DNA of 5,541 nucleotides from Synergistales bacterium (GTDB lineage: Bacteria > Synergistota > Synergistia > Synergistales > Aminobacteriaceae), in the NCBI GenBank assembly GCA_025997955.1, contig BNVH01000136.1:1-5541 (forward strand), written 5' to 3'. Every line of letters begins with the position of its first letter. Position 1 is the first letter of the stretch. The position numbers and the translations under genes are program-made. Below the pieces are notes generated by a model. That model did not search any database, was not told the DNA's origin, and was given only the letters and a program-made list of their open reading frames with translations. This document shows, one piece after another, positions 1 through 5,403 of the stretch.

Positions 1-2
1 CG

Positions 3-101
3 ACATGCCGCCGCAATGGCGTCAATGTGACAAGTTTTTTGAAGCAATTAATCGCCTCTCACCGCGCAAACACAACAACGCCGAGTATTTTTAACTTTTA
101 A
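3..101 (+). CDS. IS66-family transposase, C-terminal fragment (partial)
   Basis: The reading frame is open from the window edge to TAA at 99-101 and gives 32 residues, beginning TCRRNGVNVTSFLKQLI and ending TTTPSIFNF. This resembles the C-terminus of ISBst12-type IS66 transposases, where a helix of the form TCRRxGxxVxxFLxxxI is followed by a short tail with a PS-hydrophobic pair. The catalytic DDE domain would lie to the left, outside the window. A second frame (2-94) is also open but resembles nothing I recognise, so I treat it as a shadow. The assignment rests on a short stretch and on agreement with the IS end next to it. Confidence 0.65.
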   Translation, partial: TCRRNGVNVTSFLKQLIASHRANTTTPSIFNF

Positions 102-106
102 ACCTC

Positions 107-202
107 TCAGGGGGCTTGAACGGTTACCATATCGCTACTTACGGGAAAACTCGCTTGTTTTATCAGCCGATAATTCTCAATGATAATGTGTTTGATAATC
201 AT
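107..202 (-). pseudogene. N-terminal fragment of an OLD/RecF-like ATPase, cut by IS66
   Basis: An ATG at 202-200 opens a 31-codon frame ending at TGA (109-107). Its first 25 residues begin MIIKHIIIENYRLIKQASFP, the classic opening beta-strand and IENYR-x-I-K pattern of OLD-family, RecF or SMC-type ATPases. Such proteins continue into a hydrophobic strand and a Walker A loop. Here the frame instead enters the IS66 end at 127, adds six residues (VTVQAP) and stops, so no P-loop and no nuclease domain survive. It lies 76 bases after the stop of the DndE-sized gene, same strand, and was probably the last gene of the operon. OLD-type proteins are commonly ATP-dependent nucleases in phage defence (Gabija GajA, retron and OLD systems), but 25 residues cannot pick a subfamily. 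The tract at 212-235 sits where its ribosome binding site would be. Confidence 0.6.
113..127. repeat. IS66 terminal inverted repeat, right end (IRR)
   Basis: On the complementary strand, 127 down to 113 reads GTAACCGTTCAAGCC. The left end of the other IS (5332-5346) reads GTAACTATTCAGTCG. The two agree at 10 of 15 positions, including GTAAC and TTCA. The GTAA tip is characteristic of IS66. A competing GTAAG tip at 142 matches the other end less well. Confidence 0.55.
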
Positions 203-211
203 ATTCTTGTA

Positions 212-235
212 CTCTCTCTCTCTCTCTCTCTCTCT
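212..235. repeat. (CT)12 / (AG)12 dinucleotide microsatellite
   Basis: Twelve uninterrupted CT units on the plus strand read as (AG)12 on the minus strand. The tract ends nine bases before the ATG (202) of the OLD-like fragment, so its AGAGAG sequence could act as a purine-rich ribosome binding site. A second minus-strand ATG lies on the far side (242-240), 40 bases from the first. The frame from that ATG runs through the tract and stops at 179-177. Gain of one AG unit, or loss of two, would put it in frame with the ATPase fragment. That geometry suits slipped-strand phase variation, although the gene is now broken. Confidence 0.9.
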
Positions 236-278
236 GCGCCATCAAATGAGCGCTAAAACTTTTCAAACCCTTCGATGC

Positions 279-641
279 TTACAGAAACACGCTAATGCCA
301 GAAAGCCCCTCTTGATCTATTCGCTCGCCCAACTTAGTAAGCCCAAAAACCATCAAAGCACGGGCATAGAGGTATGGAGTTGTCGTCTCGGGATAGATAG
401 CACGTAAAAGAGCGGCCAACTGGTTATCACTGTCAATCGTGCCAATATTGTAGTTACTGCCCTCACTATCAGGCACAGAGTATGTTGCTGGATTGATCTC
501 CTCAAAATGGTACTTTATAGCGTATGCCAACGCAAATTTAGCCGCAGACACCGCATACTCAAAGAATCCTGTGTCTACGAGTTTATCCGCTACTTCATTT
601 GCTTTCCTTGAAAGCCGAATGTTGACCAAATCATCAGCCAT
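279..641 (-). CDS. Small protein in the DndE position of the operon, function unproven
   Basis: This 120-residue soluble protein has no signal peptide or membrane segment. It opens with NIRLSRKANEVADKL (residues 6-20), then a helix with AAKFALAYAIKYHF, then a central loop with SEGSNYNIGTIDSD, and closes with two helices around TPYLYARALMVFGLTKLGERI. The layout of an RLSxKA start, a central Asn/Thr-rich strand and paired C-terminal helices, in a protein of about 110-125 residues right after a DndD-like ATPase, recalls DndE. DndE is a small protein of phosphorothioation clusters. The resemblance is in size, place and pattern rather than clear identity. The start at 641 is preferred because GAGGTGA (652-646) lies just before it. 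An in-frame ATG at 656-654 overlaps the ATPase stop codon (TAATG) but lacks a ribosome site; it would give 125 residues. Expression is probably coupled to the ATPase. Confidence 0.8.
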   Translation of the reverse strand: MADDLVNIRLSRKANEVADKLVDTGFFEYAVSAAKFALAYAIKYHFEEINPATYSVPDSEGSNYNIGTIDSDNQLAALLRAIYPETTTPYLYARALMVFGLTKLGERIDQEGLSGISVFL

Positions 642-645
642 TTTT

Positions 646-652
646 TCACCTC
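646..652 (-). promoter_or_regulatory. Ribosome binding site that decides the 120-residue start
   Basis: The minus strand reads GAGGTGA, four bases before the ATG at 641-639. It overlaps the first codons of the longer alternative frame that starts at 656, so the internal ATG is favoured. Confidence 0.65.
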
Positions 653-655
653 GCA

Positions 656-2659
656 TTAATCCATCTGTGCTTCAATCTGCGTGTAAAACGACGATTGGCG
701 AGCCAGTCGATATTCTTTCTTTAATGCTGAGCCAAGAGTTTCTCTTGCTCGCTGTTCATCGATTTCGTGGGTATAAGCAAGCAACACAATTTGTTCTGAC
801 ATATCAGGCAATGCCCTTGTGATGTTCTCCTTATGTGCAGGATCAAGCCGCCCAAACGGGGAATCCATAATGATGGGCCCCCGAAGAGGGGCGTTCTTAT
901 GCAGCGCACCTATAAGGGATAGCGCGACAACATGCTCGAATCCCGCAGAGCGTAAAGGTACTTCTTCACCAGAAGCATGGATCATTGAAAGACCATAGTT
1001 CTCGTTTATAGCAAGTTTTATGTAGTCTGGGTCATTACTGACCTTCAAGAACAATGCGGTTGCATCGCGTTCAACATCGCCCTTGAGTTTGTCGCGGTAG
1101 GACGCAACCCCCTCTTCAAAAATCGCATGAATCTGTTCACAAAGTTCAACCTTTCGTTTGGCTATAGTCATTTCTGTATCGTTTGCCATTTTATCCAGTT
1201 TGGTCTCAAGTGTCACCAGTGCATTTCTCGTGCTCGCAATTTTACTGTTCTCTTGCTTCTTTCCGTCTTCAAGGTTCTGGATTTTCTGCATACACTGTGC
1301 CAGTTCCTTGACACGAGTTTGCATCACAGAAGACAGTTCCTCAATGTCGCCGTACCTCTCCAATTCTTCTTTTAGAACTTTCAGTTTTCGTTCTGAATCG
1401 CTTATTTCAACCCCAACACGAGAAAGTTGCTGTTCAAGCACTTCAAGCTTGCCCTTACTGCTGGGAAATTGCATGGATTCGAGAATTACTCGTCTGTTTT
1501 GAAGGCTACGCAACAAGATAACTTCGTCAGCGCTTAATCCACCGTACTTGCTTTCAGCGTCACGTATCTTGGCTTCCATTTTTGTTATCAGGTTGTTATC
1601 AATATCCTGATCACAAATATGACAGTGCTTCTTGCCTGCGGCAATCCGCATGTCATTCATAAAATTCTTTGCAGTTCTTTGTGCGTTTTCTTTGTCATCT
1701 AAAACCTTAACTTGTCCTTGCACGTCAGAGAGAATGGAGGATACCTTTGTGCTGACTACGTCTTTCCATACGTCTCTCGTAATGGCTACAATCTGAAAAA
1801 GAAGATTAGCCCGACGTACTTTTTTCTCTCCAATGGACTCCTCAAGAGATTTCATGTTATCAAGAAGCCCTTTTATATGCTCGCTCTGTTGAAAATCCCC
1901 CTCAAGTCTGTTCTTCGCGGCTTGTTCTTGGCTTAGCTCATCGCGCAACCGTTCAATCTCCGAAGTGTGTTCTTGTAATTCGACCTCCAATGCGGCTATT
2001 TGGGAAGCGATTTGTTGTGTTAGGTTGTTACTCTGCGCGACACGAGTTTTTGATTTTCTATATTCGTCAAGGACACGTTCCGCATCTGTAACCCCATTGG
2101 TAAGGACAGGCACACCAAGGATTTTTTCAATAGAATCCTTAATTTTCGCACCGACATTCGTTTCCTCCAGCAGTAATTCTTCATATTCCTGCAAAAGCTC
2201 ACCATCAAAAAGAAAGAACCTTGCTACCTGTTCTGGCATAATTATCTTGAGGATATGTTCAGATGCAGCACCCGAAAGGATAGAACCGTCCTCTTTCAGA
2301 AACACAGACAGATCGTAGTCGTCGTTCTTTGTGGGTTTAGCGATACCGGAGCGGACTTTGAACTGGCGGGTTAATTCGTATTGCTTGTCATCATTTATCA
2401 TTCGTAACACAACCTTGAACCCATACCGTCCCTCGGCATGGCTCTCAATATTAGATAAAGCAGTCAAGTCAACCACAGCACCACGACGGTTTTGGAATTT
2501 TCCATAGAGAGCATACCTAAAAATGTTTAACAGCGTGGTCTTGCCACGGCCGTTATTGCCCCAAATAAAAGTAACCCCATCTTCGCCCGTAAAATCAATG
2601 GTCTGGATTCCTTTGAAGGGACCAAAATCTTCAATGGTCAAGCTGGTGAATCGAAGCAT
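656..2659 (-). CDS. DndD-like SMC/Rad50-type ATPase with CxxC hook
   Basis: This 667-residue protein has split ABC ATPase halves around coiled coils. The N-terminus opens with LTIEDFGPFKG, then Walker A GNNGRGKTT (34-42). Coiled-coil-rich segments span about 209-280 and 400-510. They flank a CHIC motif (Cys346, Cys349) at the apex, like a Rad50 zinc hook. The C-terminal half carries a signature-like SAGFEH (571-576), Walker B IIMDSPFGRLD (596-606) with its D-loop, and a histidine switch region YTHE (629-632). Walker B has Ser600 where most ABC ATPases have the catalytic Glu. The DSPFGRLD form is like the D-[ST]-P version I associate with DndD, and length also fits DndD (about 650). DndD supports phosphorothioate DNA modification, probably by ATP-driven DNA handling. 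Without dndC nearby it could equally be the ATPase of a nuclease system. AGGAGG (2673-2668) sets the start. The stop overlaps the upstream ATG of the next gene by one base. Confidence 0.88.
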   Translation of the reverse strand: MLRFTSLTIEDFGPFKGIQTIDFTGEDGVTFIWGNNGRGKTTLLNIFRYALYGKFQNRRGAVVDLTALSNIESHAEGRYGFKVVLRMINDDKQYELTRQFKVRSGIAKPTKNDDYDLSVFLKEDGSILSGAASEHILKIIMPEQVARFFLFDGELLQEYEELLLEETNVGAKIKDSIEKILGVPVLTNGVTDAERVLDEYRKSKTRVAQSNNLTQQIASQIAALEVELQEHTSEIERLRDELSQEQAAKNRLEGDFQQSEHIKGLLDNMKSLEESIGEKKVRRANLLFQIVAITRDVWKDVVSTKVSSILSDVQGQVKVLDDKENAQRTAKNFMNDMRIAAGKKHCHICDQDIDNNLITKMEAKIRDAESKYGGLSADEVILLRSLQNRRVILESMQFPSSKGKLEVLEQQLSRVGVEISDSERKLKVLKEELERYGDIEELSSVMQTRVKELAQCMQKIQNLEDGKKQENSKIASTRNALVTLETKLDKMANDTEMTIAKRKVELCEQIHAIFEEGVASYRDKLKGDVERDATALFLKVSNDPDYIKLAINENYGLSMIHASGEEVPLRSAGFEHVVALSLIGALHKNAPLRGPIIMDSPFGRLDPAHKENITRALPDMSEQIVLLAYTHEIDEQRARETLGSALKKEYRLARQSSFYTQIEAQMD

Positions 2660-2667
2660 ATGCTTTT

Positions 2668-2673
2668 CCTCCT
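2668..2673 (-). promoter_or_regulatory. Consensus Shine-Dalgarno for the SMC-like ATPase
   Basis: The minus strand reads AGGAGG, eight bases before the ATG at 2659-2657. It overlaps the TAG stop of the 67-residue gene (2674-2672), so termination of that gene places a ribosome at this site. Confidence 0.8.
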
Positions 2674-2875
2674 ATCCAGTTATGACGATTTCCTTGAGGA
2701 AATCGTCAATCAGCTTTTTTGTTTCCTTATGTCCCTGCGTACGATCATCCTGGCTTTCGAACTGTACGCTGACTATCCCTTTGATGAGGTCGGCTGGGAT
2801 ATTTGGGTATTTCTCGCTACGAATGGACTCCAACACTTTCAATAGTTCATCTATCTCAATGTTATTCATCGTCAT
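2672..2875 (-). CDS. Small acidic helical protein of unknown function, operon member
   Basis: This 67-residue protein begins MTMNNIEIDELLKVLESI and looks mostly helical and charged. It has no cysteines, no membrane segment and no motif I can name. It is a real gene by context. It starts inside the last 14 bases of the helicase gene, has an AGAGG site (2888-2884) eight bases before its ATG, and ends 12 bases before the next start, overlapping that gene's Shine-Dalgarno. An alternative ATG two codons later (2869) is also plausible. Its place between helicase and SMC-like ATPase suggests an adaptor or partner of one of them. I loosely recall small proteins annotated as associated with ATPase-containing DNA modification systems, and this may be one, but I cannot confirm that here. 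Confidence 0.75.
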   Translation of the reverse strand: MTMNNIEIDELLKVLESIRSEKYPNIPADLIKGIVSVQFESQDDRTQGHKETKKLIDDFLKEIVITG

Positions 2876-4991
2876 CTTCCATGCCTCTGTCTTTCAAAGA
2901 ATTAAAGTCTATTTGAAAATCGACTGCTATATTCTTTAAATCGGTAATGCAGGCCGGATTTTCCGCGTTTTCACCAAACTGAATGGCGCGTGACAATTCT
3001 GCTGAAATAATGGATAGGCTGTTGCTATTCTCATCCTCTGCAAGTAACGGCATCGTAATCGCATCATATAAATGTGCAAAATGCTTCTCTGGAGACTTGC
3101 GGAGTATCCTGCCTCTTCGCTGTATAAACTCACGGGGGTTCTGAGAAGAAGCCAAGATAAGAGCATGCGTTGTGGATGGGATGTCAACCCCTTCGTCAAG
3201 GCACTTTATAGATATTAAGATGCCACCATTTATCTCGAAATACGATAAGGTTGCTTCTCTGTCGCCAGCCATTTCGGCATAATACACATAAGCGTCAAAA
3301 CCAGCAGCCATTACACTATGCAGAACATCCTCTAACTGGGAGATGTTGTCACAGTAAACAATCCACTTTTGACCACTTTGATAGTGGTTACGGAGTGTTT
3401 CTATTGCGAGCGGAACTTTACCCACGGCGTTCTTTATAATCCGTGCCCTTCTGATGAGCAACATTTTCAGTTTTGGATTTGAAATTATGTTCACTGTTGT
3501 TTGATGGTCATTACAGCTTGATCGCGCTATGAGCCTCCGTATCTCATCCGTGATCTTATTCCATTGAGTTTGTTCTTCTGTCGAAAGAGATAGCTTCTGT
3601 GGATGATAGAAATAGCGTGTCAGAACCCCACTCTTAATTGCATCGTTCAAGGTAAAGGGTGGTGGTATTATCCCACTAAAATAAGCGAATAATGCTTTGG
3701 TACCTTCTGGATCTCCATATCGGTATGGAGTAGCAGAAAGTCCTAAGCGAGCGCCGGTATTTATAGTTAATACCTGCCTCCTGCGTGGACTGCCAAGGCG
3801 ATGGACTTCATCTGCTACAAGGAATATGTGATCTCCTTGTGAAACCTGTTGAATAAAATCAGGAGAAGCGGCAGTATCCATTGTTGACAGAATAATTCGA
3901 TTCTGTTGTTTTCCCTTGATCGTCCATGAATGCAAGGTGCCAGGCTTACGCCAACCCACATTTCCATCGCCACATAGCAGATAATAAACAGTGGTGTCTA
4001 CAATAGTTTTTTGCAATTCATCATGCCATTGAGTAAGTAAATCACGAGAAGGTACTAAAATTAATGCTGTCTCATTCTTATCCAAGGCTTGTCTAATTGC
4101 ACACATGGCAGTAAATGTTTTACCGCTTCCAGTTGCATGCTCAAATATTCCGCGGCGGTCACTCTTAACCCAATCCTCCAGCGCTTTAGTCTGGTGCGGG
4201 CGCGGGGACTTACCGCCAGGTCGCTTTTCAGGTTTCCATTTAATCGACACGCTTTCTATGACCTTTATCTCATCCAAAAGCTGAACCCAATCAACCCCCC
4301 TTGCCTTGTCTTTAAGGATGTTTTTCACTGCAAGGGGAAACTGGTAGACAACAATCCCAGAAACTTCGTTATGCCATAGTCTTTCAAAGAATTTCTTGGC
4401 ATTATCAACCCGTGCCTTGTCTCGTTCATCTACCCAGTTGGGGAAAACGTCAATTGACTCGATATTTCCATCAGATGAGAGTCCCTTAAATGTCTCATTC
4501 ATTGAACCACGGAAGCCGACAAAGTTGCCAATTGAATCTGAGAATATACCGACTTTGTCATGGAATATCCGTCGCGCATCTGCGTCTGTTTGGATGCCTG
4601 GAACTGCTATTTTTACATCTATGATTTCTTCTGTAACTAAATAGGCCAGCAACCGTGCTGGCGATGATAAATCTGGGCTATCAAATAGTGCCTCAACTTC
4701 CTCTTTAATGGAATCCGCAAGCAACTGGTTATTCCGTGCAGAGTAACCCTCTGCCAATGCTGCCTCGTCGGTATCTGTTATGTACGGAGAACATATCAGC
4801 CTTATTTTGCCGTTGTTGTATATAAACTCTTTAAGCGCGCTCCATGCAATGATGTATATAGTGCTGCTAAAATAACCAGAAATGCGATCATACTTGACAG
4901 ACGAACGCATGCAGGGGAGATAGAACTCTTCTGCAATATCGTTCTCGGCTTTGTTGTAGGATGCTTTGTATTCATAGCTGGTTAAGCTCAT
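2862..4991 (-). CDS. PLD-family nuclease fused to an SF2 (DEVH) helicase
   Basis: This 709-residue two-part protein was numbered from the ATG at 4991. Residues about 5-215 form a phospholipase-D-type nuclease domain. It opens with a YDRISGYFSS segment and carries one HxK motif (His144, Lys146), then FRGSMNET (160-167), whose Gly-Ser-x-Asn completes the active site. One motif per chain implies dimerisation, as in BfiI. Residues about 260-650 are an XPB/HsdR-like helicase: Gln267, Walker A ATGSGKT (286-292), DEVH (394-397), SAT (419-421), a DEGVDIP motif V (599-605) and QRRGR motif VI (624-628). All key residues are present, so it should be active in translocating and cutting DNA. GAGGGGTGA (5008-5000) is eight bases before this ATG, which follows the upstream stop by one base. 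A GTG at 5003, four codons earlier, has AGGAGA nine bases ahead and is the alternative start. Confidence 0.92.
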   Translation of the reverse strand: MSLTSYEYKASYNKAENDIAEEFYLPCMRSSVKYDRISGYFSSTIYIIAWSALKEFIYNNGKIRLICSPYITDTDEAALAEGYSARNNQLLADSIKEEVEALFDSPDLSSPARLLAYLVTEEIIDVKIAVPGIQTDADARRIFHDKVGIFSDSIGNFVGFRGSMNETFKGLSSDGNIESIDVFPNWVDERDKARVDNAKKFFERLWHNEVSGIVVYQFPLAVKNILKDKARGVDWVQLLDEIKVIESVSIKWKPEKRPGGKSPRPHQTKALEDWVKSDRRGIFEHATGSGKTFTAMCAIRQALDKNETALILVPSRDLLTQWHDELQKTIVDTTVYYLLCGDGNVGWRKPGTLHSWTIKGKQQNRIILSTMDTAASPDFIQQVSQGDHIFLVADEVHRLGSPRRRQVLTINTGARLGLSATPYRYGDPEGTKALFAYFSGIIPPPFTLNDAIKSGVLTRYFYHPQKLSLSTEEQTQWNKITDEIRRLIARSSCNDHQTTVNIISNPKLKMLLIRRARIIKNAVGKVPLAIETLRNHYQSGQKWIVYCDNISQLEDVLHSVMAAGFDAYVYYAEMAGDREATLSYFEINGGILISIKCLDEGVDIPSTTHALILASSQNPREFIQRRGRILRKSPEKHFAHLYDAITMPLLAEDENSNSLSIISAELSRAIQFGENAENPACITDLKNIAVDFQIDFNSLKDRGMEDDDE

Positions 4992-4992
4992 T

Positions 4993-5331
4993 TCATACTT
5001 CACCCCTCAAAATCTCCTGCTTCATAATCTCAATGCGGCACTTGATAGCATCATACAAAAATTGAGGCCGCGATACAATTATCTCCTCGTTATTAGCACG
5101 CTTGCTCCGTGATAGCGGTAAACATAATGCTCTAATAATAACATCCGCCTTCACTTGCATATTTGCACTGTAAGAAAAATCATCGTGCTTGTTGGCATCC
5201 CACAATACAAATACACTTTCTCTACCTTCATTGACATGCGCAGCGAGGATTGGTGTCCTACCATCTGAAAAGTCAAGCGACGCACGCTCACCACGAACTT
5301 GCCCAGGTAAGATAATTTGAATCTTGTATTC
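4993..5331 (-). pseudogene. C-terminal remnant of a restriction-associated-looking gene, cut by IS66
   Basis: The last 112 codons survive, starting with EYKIQIILPGQ. The remnant carries SLDFSDGRTPIL (18-29), then FVLWDANKHDDFSYSANMQVK (41-61), and a basic tail with SRSKRANNEE. The pattern of an EYKIQ strand, an LPGQ turn, and a LWDA..H.DF.YS.N.QVK block is one I loosely link to domains of predicted restriction endonucleases or modified-DNA readers, but I cannot name a family with confidence. The frame stays open past the IS66 junction at 5331/5332 up to an ATG at 5460-5458. The first 43 residues of that 155-codon hybrid are antisense IS66 sequence, so the native N-terminus is lost. The stop (4995-4993) sits one base before the helicase ATG, which shows tight coupling. 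Loss of this gene may leave the system without one of its DNA-recognising parts. Confidence 0.65.
5000..5008 (-). promoter_or_regulatory. Shine-Dalgarno of the PLD-helicase gene
   Basis: The minus strand reads GAGGGGTGA, ending eight bases before the ATG at 4991-4989. It overlaps the GTG at 5003-5001, which is the competing start, so translation from the GTG would mask it. A further AGGAGA at 5018-5013 would serve the GTG. Confidence 0.55.
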
Positions 5332-5346
5332 GTAACTATTCAGTCG
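5332..5346. repeat. IS66 terminal inverted repeat, left end (IRL)
   Basis: This reads GTAACTATTCAGTCG and matches the complement of 113-127 at 10 of 15 bases, with GTAAC and TTCA shared. It marks the point where the minus-strand gene stops resembling a conserved protein (native EYKIQ on one side, IS sequence on the other). Confidence 0.55.
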
Positions 5347-5374
5347 TGGCCATAAAGCCTTACGAAAATAAGAC

Positions 5375-5403
5375 AGTATAGTATATAATCCATATATGGA
5401 CAA
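5375..5403 (-). promoter_or_regulatory. Candidate outward promoter from IS66 into the operon
   Basis: On the minus strand TTGTCC (5403-5398; 4 of 6 to TTGACA) is followed after exactly 17 bases by TATACT (5380-5375; 5 of 6 to TATAAT). Transcription would start near 5368 and read out of the IS into the truncated gene and the helicase. The zone is AT-rich, so a chance match is possible. Confidence 0.4.
5389..5400. repeat. Perfect 12-base palindrome over the transposase start
   Basis: TCCATATATGGA is a perfect inverted repeat that includes the transposase ATG (5396-5398). It also lies partly in the spacer of the candidate outward minus-strand promoter. It could be an operator or could hinder initiation. 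No protein is known to bind it from this sequence alone. Confidence 0.45.

Larger units (their letters stand above)
1..127 (+). mobile_element. Right end of an IS66-family insertion sequence
   Basis: This stretch holds the 3' end of a transposase gene (stop at 99-101) followed by 26 bases ending in a terminal inverted repeat. Read inward on the complement, the end begins GTAACCGTTCAAGCC (127 down to 113). IS66 elements typically start with GTAA. The repeat matches the start of the second IS at 5332 at 9 of the first 11 bases. The boundary at 127 also fits the point where the neighbouring ATPase fragment stops looking like its family. The rest of the element lies outside the window. The 8 bases just past the end (128-135, CATATCGC) would be the target duplication, but its partner is off the window. 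Confidence 0.7.

Noticed and set aside
2..94. Open plus-strand frame ending in a Tyr-Phe tail, beginning DMPPQWRQCDKFF
   Set aside because: The overlapping frame at 3-101 matches an IS66 transposase C-terminus and fits the adjacent IS end; this one matches nothing I recognise.
138..142. Alternative IS end with a GTAAG tip on the minus strand
   Set aside because: The sequence after it matches the other IS end less well than the GTAACCGTTCA tip at 127, and it lies within the ATPase-like coding stretch.
169..199. Three GATAAT copies at 12-13 base spacing
   Set aside because: They fall inside the coding sequence of the ATPase fragment, where ATT/ATC isoleucine codons explain them; chance is likely.
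236..256. Weak hairpin with GCGC arms after the DndE-sized gene
   Set aside because: The stem is only about four pairs and has no following T-run, so it is not a convincing terminator.
1127..1502. Plus-strand open frames opposite the ATPase gene
   Set aside because: They lie antisense to a well-supported gene, give low-complexity Ser/Phe/Leu-rich products and have no supporting ribosome sites.
2523..2939. Plus-strand 138-codon frame across the small-gene region
   Set aside because: It is antisense to three tightly packed genes with good ribosome sites, and its product shows no recognisable motif.
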